The notes below the pieces were generated by a model. That model did no database searches. It was not told where the DNA came from and worked only from the letters and a program-made list of their open reading frames with translations. From NCBI GenBank assembly GCA_964007475.1, contig OZ023273.1:122683812-122747811 (forward strand): DNA of 64,000 nt, written 5' to 3'. A program made the translations under genes and the position numbers. Positions 1-12,900 of this stretch are shown here, one piece after another (position 1 is the stretch's first letter; every line of letters begins with the position of its first letter). The DNA is from Hybos culiciformis. Its lineage: Eukaryota; Arthropoda; Insecta; Diptera; Hybotidae.

Positions 1-47
1 AGTAACAAAAAATTTGTTGACTTCCTTCCTACCCAGCGACCACCCTA

Positions 48-445
48 CATTTTCCTGCAACATTTTTCTGCAACATTTTCTTTCCTGCAACATTTTTCTG
101 CAACATTTTTCTGCAACATTTTTCTGCAACATTTTGCTGCAACATTTTCCTGCAACATTTTCCTGCAACATTTTTCTGCAACATTTTTCTGCAACATTTT
201 CCTGCAACATTTTCCTGCAACATTTTTCTGCAACATTTTCCTGCAACATTTTTCTGCAACATTTTTCTGCAACATTTTCCTGCAAATTTTGCTGCAACAT
301 TTTCCTGCAACATTTTTCTGCAACATTTTGCTGCAACATTTTCCTGCGACATTTTGCTACAACATTTTCCTGCAACATTTTTCTGCAACATTTTCTAGCA
401 ACATTTTTCTGCAACATTTTTCTGCAACATTTTTCTGCAACAAAA
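48..445. repeat. Minisatellite, ~13-bp unit (CTGCAACATTTTT)
   Basis: About thirty head-to-tail copies of a 12-13 bp unit, CTGCAACATTTT followed by C, T or G, fill this stretch with small variations. Long open frames cross it on both strands only because the unit lacks stop codons, so I do not call a gene. It runs directly into a Helitron-like terminal sequence on its right, and central minisatellites are common in non-autonomous Helitron-like elements, so it may be the inside of one such element. Confidence 0.95.
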
Positions 446-482
446 ATGTTGCAGTAACATGTTAGCAACATGTTACCAATAC

Positions 483-512
483 TACCGAGCGAAGCCGGGT
501 ATTTCGTCTAGT
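483..512 (+). mobile_element. Terminal fragment of a Helitron-like dispersed repeat
   Basis: The segment containing ACCGAGCGAAGCCGGGTA and ending in TTTCGTCTAGT is G+C-rich against an AT-rich background. It resembles the 3' end of a widely dispersed non-autonomous insect repeat whose other end carries TATATAAAAATTAATGT and a GACCGATTTCGATGAAACTT block (compare 3738-3850). The family assignment is from memory of such repeats and is tentative. Confidence 0.45.
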
Positions 513-544
513 AACAATATATTATGTCTAGTAACAATATATCG

Positions 545-797
545 TCTGCTGAGAAATGAAACAACGTATGACATTTATACGTCATTATTTGACAATAGCA
601 CCATTCGATTCCTTGTACTCGATTTTATAAGTACAACTACTTTGCAATATTCTTAATGTTGATTAAAATGTGTTTTTTAGATGAAAATTGTACGCTACTT
701 GATATTTTTTCATACGTTTTTTTTAATTTTCAAATCTTTAAATTCAAATTACTCGAAACTATACTTTTCATTATACGTTGTTTCATTTCTCAGCAGA
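545..797. mobile_element. MITE with 25-bp terminal inverted repeats, copy 1
   Basis: The left end TCTGCTGAGAAATGAAACAA and right end TTGTTTCATTTCTCAGCAGA are exact inverted repeats (about 25 bp, extending outward with ATATCG/CGATAT). A second copy about 21 kb away (21518-21772) matches almost base for base, which confirms a dispersed element. It is about 253 bp and has no transposase. Short open frames inside it are incidental. Confidence 0.85.
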
Positions 798-1110
798 CGA
801 TATTATGTAAGTTTTTTGAGTTCAAAAAAAAATTTTTTTTCTGAATTCACATATCAAATTTGGAAAAAATTTTCTCTTGTTATTTTTTTTCTCATCTTTT
901 TTATTACGTGATCGAAACAAGCTTTCCTATATTCTAAAATATTATAGATGCCTTCCTTTGCTTCCTTGTGTTGACCTAATAAGTCTAAGTTGTTTTTCAC
1001 TTCAACCTATTTATTTATTTATTTACTTGGAAAAACATCAATAGGTAGATAAAACAAAGTTCTGGCTATAATAAAAAAGATGTATTTAAATTTCTTTTTA
1101 GTAATCCTAC

Positions 1111-2389
1111 CTTACTGGCTGAATAAACATTAAAATATGGTCCGGGCATTAATTGTGTAATGGAGCCTATATTTACAATTGCACCTTTTTTCCTTTTTTT
1201 CATATCATTAATTAACATTCGTGTCATCATAACTGTTGCACCAACGTTCAATAAAACCATGCTCCACAATCTTTTTTCGGGGACATTGCTAAACTCTTGT
1301 GGAAATTCATACATTTGTCCAACATTATTTACTAAATTTATTTTGAAAGAAGATAATAAAATTTGTTTTTATTGTGATAATTATCTAAGTCCTACAATAA
1401 TAAAAAAACAAACTGTTGCTTAGAAAATGACAAAAGAGAGGAGTGTGATGTGTGATCAAGAAACAATGGTTAGTTTTAAATGTTTTTAACGTAAAGTCTT
1501 AGAAAAACTTCTTTTTTGTTTTTGACAATCAATTGATATTGAAAATTCAACACAGACTAATTTGGTCTTTGAACCAGAGTGTTCGGTTGTTTCACCCATA
1601 ACCAACATAAATTGCTTATGCACCACTTATATGTTCGAAGATAGTTTCCCAGTACTAATTTTTAAAAACTCTAATATATTTTCAGGAAATGCTGCAAACA
1701 ATTAATTTTATATATTTTACTAAAATTTTCCTAAACTTTCTTTGATTACCGAAATCAATTGGATTACCAAATGGAGACTCTTACCTAATATTCCGACTGG
1801 AATGTCAGATAATTCATTTTGTATTCTTTTATAAGTTGCATCTCCCTCCGTCATGTCAGCATAAATCCATTTAGTCTTTACAGAATAAGTATTTTCTAAA
1901 AAAAAACAATAAAAATATTATTTAAAAGATTTTATCATCAATTTTTTTCACCACAGACCGATTTCAAGTGCTGTCGATTTTAAAGCTTCTTCCACATTTG
2001 ATATTAAAACTACATTAATTCCTTTCCTGGCCAATTGTTTTGCATATTCTTTGCCAATTCCATCACTACCACCAGTTATAACTAAAATAAAAATAATTTA
2101 GAAAAAGTAATTAAATTTCATATTATGTAATTTCATTTGTGCTGTAAAAATGACGATGAAACCACGCACCAGCCCATTCTCCATATTTTTCTTTTAAATT
2201 TAATTTTTTCTCTGGATATAATTTTTCAATTAAAATTGATTTTAATATGAAAAATAATGATTTAAAATTATCATAACAGTACACCAATACTGATTGAACT
2301 CCAACAAATATCAAAAAATTTATTAAATTATCCCATGAAATCATTTTATATTCGATTTTTATTTTTTTGTTATTAGAGAAGTATCTCAA
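1111..2389 (-). CDS. Very-long-chain 3-oxoacyl-CoA reductase / HSD17B12-like short-chain dehydrogenase, 5' part (four exons)
   Basis: Exons on the minus strand: 2389-2170, 2081-1959, 1895-1785 and 1331-1111, all with GT-AG junctions and matching phases (1, 1, 1, 0), giving 225 codons. The start ATG at 2389 precedes a membrane segment at about residues 22-38 ([17 protein letters not shown]). Splicing then restores the SDR core: [20 protein letters not shown] (cofactor-binding TGxxxGIG), the NNVG motif across the exon 3/4 junction, catalytic Ser in NIGSIT, and catalytic Tyr/Lys in YSASK. Family members of about 310-330 residues are ER-bound NADPH enzymes reducing 3-ketoacyl-CoA in fatty-acid elongation, or related steroid dehydrogenase-like proteins. 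The exon after YSASK is not visible and should lie left of the window. The exon 2 donor (GTCTGT) is weak but the phase fits. An alternative start is the Met at residue 16. Confidence 0.85.
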
Positions 2390-3737
2390 TTCAAGTTCAA
2401 ATTATTAATGAAATGTTTAAAAAATTCTAATTGTTGATAAAATTATTCTTTTTTCTATGTACACACAAAAAAATGTTCTCTATCTTATCAACAAAAAATA
2501 ATTTGAAAATCATTCTAGAAATTTAATCAAATTTAAGTCTTTTGGACGAATTTTCATTGGTTCTATTTTTGTTAATTTTCTAATAATGATAAACGAAAAT
2601 TTTTGTAAAAAGTTACCAAAGAAGGTAAATTATTTCGAAAAACTAACTTTATTGACTTTAACATAACGACCTCATTTTTTTCCGTGTATGTAAGTCATAA
2701 AAATTTAATAAAATTTTATGTTGTAAGTAGTTTCAACATTCGTAAATGGTAATTCATTTAAAGTTTTTATTTTTTTTGTATTGAACCTTGAGAATACATC
2801 TTTTGGAAGAAATACCTATTTTTGTTTTGGAGATACTACATATATTTTGTATGTGCTATATTTTGTATATGGATGAATTCTTTTCTTAACTCATTATTTA
2901 AGTTTTTGTTTTTTTTTTTAAAACCTGAAATCGCGGTAAATTTGTCTATTTTTATTATTGTTTTTTTTTTCAATATATTATTTACATATTATTGTATGTT
3001 CATATGTACCTACATTAAATATTTTTCAGTATCTGTTTTTTTTTTTTGTTTTTATTTTGTATATATAACTTATTTTTACAATAGAATGAATTATTTTTAA
3101 TATATTAATCCGAGAGGAGGTTGTATTTTTCATTTGACTTAAATTCAGTATAATAGGTACTTTCAATTAAAAAAAAAATACGATAAATGGAAGATCAAAG
3201 TGTATTTAATATGGAGGAAAAAATTCTTTTAGTGAAAAAAATCCATAGATTTACTTACAGAAAACAATTATTTTTTTGGATTAGAAAATTATATTGAATT
3301 TTATTTTCTACTTTTTAGTACATATTTTAAATCTAAAAAAAAAAATATTATTTTTATAAAAATAATTATATTTAAAATGGTTTTGTCGAGTCATAATTGT
3401 TGGTTTATTAATATTCTATTGTTAGGTAACTTTAGACTTATTTAGCGAAAATAGTGTATTTAACGTTCTTATGCATAATTTACCTTAATATATAAGTAAC
3501 ATGCGATTTCTACTTAGAAAACTTTGTACTTGCTTACAAATTGAAATTTATTTTTTGTTTATTTCAATTATAAAATCAAACTTCAAATAAAGTTCAGTAT
3601 TTATTGGTTTTTATGTGGTCTATGATCTTACTTAAATTCTTGGTAATTCTATGAACAAAATTTAATTTTTCTCTTAAAAAAACTAGTATTTTTCGTAATT
3701 ATCTTATATCAATAATACATTTTTTTTTTAATCTTCT
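2390..3737. other. AT-rich non-coding stretch
   Basis: Upstream of the dehydrogenase start on the minus strand. It holds long A/T runs and short incidental frames only. I see no conserved motif, RNA gene or transposon terminus. Confidence 0.5.
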
Positions 3738-3855
3738 TTATATATAAAAATTAATGTGTGTATGTTTGACAATTATGCATTCTTAAACTGTTCGACCGAT
3801 TTCGATGAAACTTGGAGGAGTTGTTGTCCGGACCCCAGGGAATGTTTACCACCTA
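3738..3855 (+). mobile_element. Helitron-like dispersed repeat, 5'-type fragment
   Basis: The segment contains TATATAAAAATTAATGTGTG followed by GACCGATTTCGATGAAACTT and a G+C-richer tail (GTCCGGACCCCAGGG). This word combination recurs in AT-rich insect genomes at the start of a non-autonomous Helitron-like family. It is the likely partner type of the terminus at 483-512, though not the same copy. The assignment is by recollection and no boundary duplication is visible. Confidence 0.4.
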
Positions 3856-4246
3856 TAAAAATAAGTGAAATAATATTTATAAGGTAATAATAATACTGGT
3901 AATAAGGTAATAATAATAAATAATTCGTAAAAATTTAAAAATTGTAATTTATTTTTTATGAAAATAACAAAAATTAATTCTTTATTCCTAAGTACAGCAT
4001 AATTTGCTTTTCAATCGTTAAGATTTCGTATGGTTTTGTTATTTCCGAAAAAAAAAAACAGAAAAAATGTATCATTATTTAAAGCATCTTCTTTAAAATT
4101 TCACATAATCTTACAAATTTTTAAGTATCATCTTTAGAAAGTTTCTTCAAAAGATAAATGTTGCACTTAAAATTTACCAAAGAAAATAATTTTTATGCGA
4201 AGACACTAGCAAAAATTCTTCAAGAGACAAAAAAAAAAACCTTAAA

Positions 4247-4603
4247 CTATATGCTTTGCATGGTAGAAATTTTTGATTCTGGATATAAAAATTTTGTTAT
4301 CATAAACTTTTTCTTTTCATCCAATTGCGAGAATCTGTGATTTGCATGTTTAAAAAGCCGTGTAGAGTGATATATGGTATCCAAAGTAGAGACTATTCCA
4401 CTAAACATTAACTGCATACAGGGTTTATAAAATAAATTATAACAAGGAGTTAAAGCTCCACAAAAACTAAAACTGCAAATTGCAATGGTATTCAAAGAAA
4501 TTAAAAGTTCTGCGGTTAATCTGCTCCTCGATAATGATCTGAGAGAAAGACTTAAAAGAAAGCTTAATTTAGCTGCGATATAAATTATTGATCCATTTAA
4601 CAT
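4247..4603 (-). other. Unrecognised 118-codon open frame, possible exon
   Basis: The reverse strand is open for 118 codons, and base composition across about 4340-4600 is less A/T-homopolymeric than its surroundings. The translation is hydrophobic with several Cys and Ser-Leu-rich stretches (for example LISLNTIAICSFSFCGAL), as in a membrane-protein fragment, but I recognise no family. The opposite strand is also partly open over the same interval. It may be an old transposon piece. Confidence 0.15.
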
Positions 4604-7600
4604 ACAAGTAAACTATTCATCGACTAACCCTATTCAAGTATAGAATTAAGCTTTTTCGTTCACTAAAATAATATTTGTGTCAGCAACACAACTTTTATTC
4701 ATTATTTATACACACACTTAAAAAAATAAAAAAATAAAAGCAAAGAAAAACTTATAAGAAAAATTAGTGAAAAACTAAAGGATACAACAAACTACACTTC
4801 GAACAAAAACTAAAGAAATAAAATATATAAATCTAAAACCATAATAGTTTTATAAAAAGACAAAATATATTTTATTTTTATGAATTTGTTTTGTTTAGAT
4901 TTCTTCTTTTTTTTTTTTGTTTTTTGTTGTGCTTGACATTTATTTATGAACATATATAGCAAAAAATAAAAAAATAAAATAAAAAAATTGCTTTCTCTAA
5001 CTAAAGCATTTTTTGGCCAAAAGAAAAATCGTTTGGAAAAATTTCGGTTTTCTAAGTCAAATAAATGTCTTAAACAATTTTAAATTTACAATTTCATGTG
5101 GAAAATTTATCACACATGGTGAACAACCAAAATAATATGAATTTACTTTAATTTTTATTTTTATTTTTTTTTTTTTGTCTATCATTTTCATACATTTTAT
5201 TTTTAATTCCTATTTTGAATGGGAAAATATTTTTTTTTTTCATGATTAGGTATATAAAATTAATTTTTTTTATTTAAATTCAATTTTTCCGAGAAAAAAT
5301 TATTATGTATATGGGAAATTGAATTGTGGGTTTAATTAAACATTTTATTTTGAGAAAATTTTATACAATTTTACAGGCGCGACTCGATGTATTCTTTCAA
5401 TACTGTTAATAATGAAAAAGAATTGTTTGAAGAAATTAATTTCGATACATTTACATTGATTAATAGGTTGAAAATATTTTTGCAAAATAAATTATGATTT
5501 GGGGGGATGATGTTTGTGGGAATAAAGAGCAATTCTGTACTTAACATACAACCGAAACCACACCAAATTAAAAGCCAATTACATTTAAATTCTTTAAGCG
5601 GAAAATATCTGTGTTTCTTGCCTAAATATCGAGACCATGATGTTGTAAACTGAGAAAATACTTGTTATGAATAAATTTCATGATCGTGATTGAATAGGCA
5701 ATTTGTTCATTAATCCGAAAGTCAAAAGCATTAAAGAAGTACAAAACAAAAAATATAAAAAATACGATTAATTTATTGGAAACCTTGAAGTAACTCACCT
5801 TTTAATGGAAAATCGAAAAGAAAAACACAAAGAAAAGGAAAATAATATAAGTTTAACAAAAGGGAAAAATCAGAATAAGAATCAAATAAATTTTTGTTTT
5901 TTCCCAAATAAAATATACCTATATGTGTATAGAGTAAAGTATTTAGTACTTAATTTTCAGCTCCATTAGCACATTTCAAAAATCCTTTTTTTTTTTTTTC
6001 TTTTTAATTCACCAAAAAACAAAAAAGTTTTCTCATGAAAGCAAAACTTTTTTTCTCAATTGTTGGAATTTTTTTTTTTTTTTAAGTCCATTAAATGCCT
6101 GAACTGAATAATTAAAATCTGTATTATAAAAAGCACAACGAAAAATAAAAAATATAGGAAAAAAAAAAAACTATGTCCTTTTTCTATAAAGTTTTATTTT
6201 TCCAGCATAAATTTTTTTATAAATAAATATAGGTGTAAGTATACGGATATTTTGGCAAAAAAAAAACAACAAATTAACTCACTCTTATACCTAGTTTAAA
6301 GATAAAGAAAAAAAGAAATGAAAGAACAAACAACAGAATTTACTCCACCAAGCCTTTGAGGGTTACATAATATAGGGATGAATGTTAATGTTTAAAGTGG
6401 GTAGCTAAATAAAGTGAACACAAATAATTAGTATTGGGTATTAATATAATATATAAACATTAAAATATTTCAATTAATCAAAAGTAAATTGTCTACCTTG
6501 TACAGCTTTCAATTCTAAAATATTCAATGGTAAGTAGTATAGTAAACGTTACAACAAACAGATGCATACATTTCGTCAACATAATGCTGTTAAAACAATA
6601 CAACATGTTATTCTTTTCCCATTCAAGTTTGTAAAAATTCAACAACACTTATTCTACAATTTTCTTAGAATTATACTGAATATTCACAAACTATAAATTA
6701 TATATTCCAAAAAAATAATGTCAGTGTTTTACAATCATAATTTCATTTAAAAAAAAAAAAAAAATTTCAATGTTATGTCTCAGTGAAACCACAATTATTT
6801 TATCTTTGTAATACGATTTTTATTTTTATCTTTTTATAATTTCAACAAAATGTTTAAAAATAAAATATAAAATGACAACTTAATGTTAAAAAAAATAATT
6901 ATATAATTTGTATAATGAATAGTTTTCTCATGCCTACTTAAAATTCCAAAAATTTTAATATATATTATGTGTCCCTAACTAAACTTATAAATATTTGTTG
7001 ATATTGTATAAAAGAAAGATATAATAAAAAAAAGGGAAAACTCAGAATTAGAGCTTAAATATCACTCTCCTGTTGTGTTGATAATATTTCTTTAATTTTC
7101 CAAACAATTTGTCAATTATTTTATTATAAAAATTTGTTTCTGTTAAGAAAAAAAATGTTAAATACAGTTTTATGAAATTCTACTAATGGTTTTTTCATAC
7201 AATCCTTTTTTAAATAAAAGAAATAAAAACAGCGAAAATATATAAGACAAAAAATTTTTCTAATTTTCGATGCCAGGCTCTCTCTGTAGGATCACATATA
7301 CGTTAGTGTAGTTAAACAGACAGGAAATCTAGAATATATTTCTAAACTTCTAATAATTCATTATTATAAGACAAGACGCTGGAAACAAGCCTAAAAATCT
7401 TGAAGAAATTAGTGCGAAGAACTGAAAGATTAAACATTTTGAGCATTATGCAAACCTAAGAAATAAGTTTACTTTCCAATTATATTCACAGTATTGAACA
7501 ATGCATAAAAATGAGAAAATTATTTTTTCGTAGAATTTTTTTTTTTTTTGTAAATATGAAACTCATTGTTTTTAGCTTACAAAGTTCTAGGTTTCACTAT

Positions 7601-9306
7601 ACAGCATTATACATATATATAACAGTTTATTATCCTTGACACGATTAAGGTTTGCATATAAATGTACTAAATTGGTATTTTGGTTTTTGTAAGAGACTTT
7701 TTTTTTTTTTGTGTGTCATTTTGCTAAACCTTTCAGTTTTTAAAGCTTAATGGGCTGTATACGCGGATTTAATTTTCATATAATTTTTGCATTTTCTTCT
7801 TTTTTATTATTTGTTTTTCTTTTGCTTTATGAACATTACCAACGATGGCATTATTATTATTTATTCTATGCAAGTGTAAATCCTTTGATAAAGTTAAGGA
7901 TTATCATTAGTGGTATAAAACATAAGATAAAATTATTAATTGTTGGAATTGTTTCCTTTTTTTTTACATTAATGAATTTTAATTCGTTCAAGTTTGAGGA
8001 TTTTTATGATTCTATGTAGTTGAATGCTTTAGTATAAAAAAAAATTATTAAATTAAATTATATATAACAATTACAAAAATAAATTATATTTTTAAGTTAA
8101 TTATTTAGGAAATGAGAATATATTAAGTGGGTATTGAATTTCTTAAGTATTAATAATCGTATTTTGTAGCTTTTTTAATGGTATATAAGAAGTATATTAT
8201 TTATACCAAAATTTCTTTAAGTAGTTTTTTTATCATGCTCTGCTCAGAATAAAAAATTTACTATATTGATAATAAAGTCAAATAATTAGAAAATCTAAAC
8301 AAATAATTTGAAATATTAAAATTATATCTTTCAGAAAAATAAATAAAATATTTAAATTATTAAAACTATAACTGTGCCACTATTTCGAAAGTGACTCATA
8401 TTTACTTTGAATATAATGCAATAAAATGCCTCGAAATTCGATTAATAATCTTAATTAATTAAATAACCGCGGATATTTTTAAAATAAATCTAAATTTTAT
8501 TGGTTCTTTTTACAACGACGTTTGTTAAAATATTCAACTGTTTTATTGTGAAAAATTTAATACTGAACCATATCTAACGTTTACAACGTTAGATATCTAA
8601 AATTTTTATAGTAATAATATTTTTTTTCTATATCCACTAATATAAAAATATAATGTTTATGATATTTTATAGGTCATAATTATTCAATTACCGCAATAAT
8701 TTCAAAATACTTTCTTCATCATTGCCGAATACAAATTAAAATTAAGGTTTTTTGTCACCCTTTTTCATTACTGTCATATTTTTTATCACACTTTTGAAAT
8801 AAATAAATAATTGTAATTTCGTTGTCAACATTATTAAATCACTTAAAAATCAATTAAACATAATGTTGTACAGTATAACTATACCTACTTGAATGTATAA
8901 ATTTTATTTTTAATATTGACTGATCGGAAAATTTTTCTATATTTAAAAAATATGTATACGCGTAATGATTATTAAGGGCAACATTAAATTCTAAATGATA
9001 ACTGGAAGCTCATTACAAATATTATTAGTATTATAATTATTATCATTAAAAAAATTTCCTATTCCCTTACCACAAAACAATTGCTATTGAACTTAATATA
9101 ATTACATTAAATAACAACGTCATGATTTGGAGTAAAATTATTTTGATTGTTAAATGTTAACACAATGATAAATTGAATATTTAGTAATTAATTATATAAT
9201 TACCCAAATACTAGGTTAATGTGCGGTTTAAAATTGATTTCCTACAATTATAATATCCTGAAAAAAAATCAGATATATGTACATTATACATAGTATAACA
9301 TGTGAC
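4604..9306. other. Long AT-rich non-coding stretch
   Basis: Dominated by poly-A/poly-T runs and short low-complexity words. Apart from the exon-like segment at 5377-5497 I see no coding exon, RNA gene or transposon end. It may be intron or intergenic DNA. Confidence 0.5.
5377..5497 (+). other. Possible 3'-terminal coding exon
   Basis: A good acceptor (pyrimidine-rich tract ending TTTTACAG at 5376) is followed by 39 open codons ending in TGA at 5495-5497. The translation includes DSMYSFNTVNNEKELFEEIN, with codon use less A/T-only than the surroundings. No homologous family is recognised, and no upstream exon could be paired with it. This is a weak call based on the splice signal and composition. 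Confidence 0.2.
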
Positions 9307-9974
9307 CAGAGGCGGATTTTAACAAGTTGAGGCCCTAGGCAAAAATCCATTTTTGTGGCCCCCCTTTAAATTTTTTTTGCGATTTTTTTCAATGGCTTAT
9401 TTTCAAAATTTTGACAAAAGAAAGAACATTTTTGCCTGGTATATTTTGTTAGAAATTATTTAAGCTCATTTATAATTTTTGTTTTCGTGAATTATTTTTT
9501 GCAAAACTAACAATTAAGGAGTCATAGTTGATTTTTTTTACTATAGTCTATACTCTATACGTCGCTTTCAATGGCAATGACAGCTAAGTGATTTAGTTTT
9601 ATTTGGAATATGTTCAAATTCTTACACTTATACATAATACCATTGAGTAATAATATTATTACTCAATGATAATACCTAACTTGTATTTTGTGTATCATAT
9701 ATTTTATTTTGTAAGGGAGTACTAAAGTCCAAATAAACATAGTTCAGTTAACAGTACATATTATTATTGAATTTGAGGCCCCCAGAATGTCTACGTAAAA
9801 AATTTAAAACTGATAAAGTTTAAAACAAAAAAATATTTATAATTAAAAAAAAATAAAATGAACATACTCTTTTTTTTTTTAATTTATATTTTTTTTTTTT
9901 TAAATTTTGGAGGCCCTTATAAATCCGAGGCCTTAGGCAAATGCCTAATGTGCCTACAGGTAAATCCGCCGCTG
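9307..9974. mobile_element. Non-autonomous hAT-like element, 668 bp, with 8-bp target duplication
   Basis: The left end CAGAGGCGGATTTTAAC and right end GTAAATCCGCCGCTG are imperfect inverted repeats. They are bounded by an exact 8-bp direct repeat CATGTGAC (9299-9306 and 9975-9982), the target-site duplication size of hAT transposases. Subterminal GAGGCCCTAGGCAAA and GAGGCCTTAGGCAAA add further inverted symmetry. The interior is AT-rich and has no transposase frame. The intact duplication suggests a fairly recent insertion. Confidence 0.93.
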
Positions 9975-9982
9975 CATGTGAC

Positions 9983-12900
9983 AGTGTGTAAACGAATAAA
10001 TATATGAATTACATATTGAAAAAAAAGGACGAAGTTTTTTTACTATACATTTATTTTTATGAAAATTTTGGATCAGATGTTTTTATAAATGAATTTCATT
10101 AAAATATTGTCACGCAAATGATAAACACTTATAATTCTACTTGTAAAACTTGATAGTTTATTAGGCATTGTGCTCCGAGTTAAACGTACACATAATATTT
10201 AACAGAAAAAATTCAGGAAATTGAAGAAAAATGTTGCGGGGACTGTAACCTTAAATCAGATTCAGACTGCGGCAGAAAATGGATTATGATAAAAATTTGT
10301 TTTGGAGAGTAATAGTATGATTTTATGTATACTCCCGGAAAAAAATTTAAATGATTTTCTGAAGACGTAATTGTTCATAACAAGTAATTCTTATCCGTTA
10401 AAGAATAAATATACAGTATCTTCGTTTTTCGCAGTTTAAAGGGGTATTAAGATTTCACAGGATTCACAAGTTCAAATTTACGGTTATATTAATCTCTAAG
10501 GACAACTTGGCTTTCCTTGAAGCATATTAAATCTGGTAAATTTTTTTCAAAGAAATTTCGTTATTTTCTAATGTACATACTTATTGATAGTTGTTTTTTT
10601 TAGATGAAATAATTACAATTATTATAAATATTGCAACAGTTAGATACAACGATTAATCAACTTTTGCAGAACAGATGTTAAAAAAAAAACAACACAACTA
10701 GAATATTCAAAAATCTAAAAATTATTTATTATATTATATATTAATTAAAGTACTAGATGATACCAAATACAATGGATTCTGTACTTCAGATAATTCACTT
10801 AAATATAAGGAGATTTCACGAATAAGTCTTCAATTATCATAACTCTAAAAGACAGCGGTGTTGCAAACTTTGAGTCTAAAAGTCAAATGATTGCTTCAAA
10901 CTTTTTAAATACCAATATGTTTAAGTTAAACACACAAGAACATGTTAAACCAAAAAAAACTCGTAATTTCTGAACCCCTGTTGCAATCAGGCTCAAACTC
11001 TTGTTTTCCCACATTTACTGTATAGAAAATTTTGTACCAATTTTAGATAGTGTTCTTTCAGAACACAATAATTAAATATTTCATTTTATTGTGCATCATG
11101 TTTTATTTTAATTCACTTATTTTTTTAATCCATCACTTTACAAGACTATAATAAATTAAGTTCAAAATTATTATAAGTTAATCAATTTTCACTTGTTCAT
11201 TTGATAATAACGCCTTTGTTTTTAATGAAATTTCAAAATTTAATTTATTTTCAATTTCCTATTTTTCAAAAAGTAATAAATCTTTTAATTATAAATTTCA
11301 ATAAAAGGTCATTTATTGGCCATATGATTGAAAGATTTATCCTTTTCATTATGATGTCTATGTCTCTCTACATTATTTTAAACATATTAGATATTATTAT
11401 ACATATAACTTCATAAATTGCAAAAGACATTAACGTTTATTATGCTTTTGTACACAAAATATTATATACGGACAATATTATATGATAGGAAATATTATAA
11501 AACTCAATTAATTTTGTTGAAAAAATCTAAAATTGTTTTGATTAAAATTTTCAGTACTTGTACATATACGTATGAATATAATATCAAATTTATAGTTCCA
11601 TTAAAATTTTACATACTGTTAACTTAATAATGACTGAGAAATTATTTAGAGAAGATAATATAGGTATAGAACTGATGATTTGCCTTGATAAGAAAATTTC
11701 GAACTTTATTATGTCTGTTCGTTTACCTGAATTTGCGGTTTACATCTTTTTGTTTACAAAATTTTAATCTAAAGTAAGAAATATTCAACGATTTAAATAA
11801 TTTTCTAATTAATTAAATATCTTCAACTATTTATTAAATATCATTAATTAAATATCTACAACTATTTTTTGAGCTCTAATTAAGACAAGTTTTTAGAAGA
11901 AAATGCGTATACTAATGTTAATCTAAAGAGTGAAAATAAAAAGAAAAATATATTTACATGAACATTCTTTTCAAGTTTAACTTAATCCCAGTTTCAAACC
12001 ATTGTTTGAGTAATACACAATGTTGATAAATCAAATCTCATTTACATATTTTATTCATTTTAATTATGCATACATTCAAATAGAGAAAAACAAAATAAAA
12101 AAATTGACTATTTCATCTTATATTTATCAATGGAATTTATACTTGAATTCACCAGTACTAAAAGAATTATTATTGTTTGAGAAATTTTTTTTTTTTATAT
12201 TACGATTTTTATTTTCCATTTTACAATTTTAAAAACATACTTCTATGTACAATTGGCTTTATTATTAAAACTTTTTTAATTTCCTTTCAGTCTTATGTAT
12301 TTAAACTTGTATTGAAAAAAAAAAATTATTCAAATAAATCCAAAAAAAAACTGCATAAAAGATGGTTTGTGGATTTTTATACAATTTTCTTTGCACTTTT
12401 TCGAAAATTCACTCATTCATAAATTATTGGTTTCACAGTTCATATTCTGATAGAGGGTATCAAGCCAATTTAATTTGAAACACGCAAGTTTTTGTATATT
12501 GATAAAGAAAATACTTATTTATGTGTCAATTTTCAGTAAAAAAAAATAATTATATTCAACCTCCTAATTCACGAAACAAAAATTCTATGCATTAGAAAAA
12601 GATTATGAATAATATCCATTTTTGTTTTTTGCAGCAAAATAAAATTGATCTAAGATTAAGTTGTAAAATAATAATGGAAATAAGTACATGAAAATTTATT
12701 ATATAAATACAAATATGTGATTTCCACATTCATTTTTATATTTAGGATATTAAATTATTCTTGAATTAAGTTCCATGAAACAGTCTACAAAGTTATCAAA
12801 TAAACACTAAAACTAATTTGTAGTTAGTATAATTTTTATACTATCAGCCATTTCGCATTCGAGTCTGCAAAGTTTGAAATAGGAATACTGGAATTTTAAT

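Noticed and set aside
14..457. 147-codon open frame and two opposite-strand frames over the start of the window
   Set aside because: They are translations of a 13-bp minisatellite lacking stops; the protein is a pure repeat with no other feature.
656..911. 62-76 codon frames, one repeated near 21.63 kb
   Set aside because: They lie mainly inside the MITE, and the repetition reflects the two element copies, not gene conservation.
1160..1423. 87-codon plus-strand frame
   Set aside because: Shadow of dehydrogenase exon 4, whose minus-strand translation carries catalytic SDR motifs.
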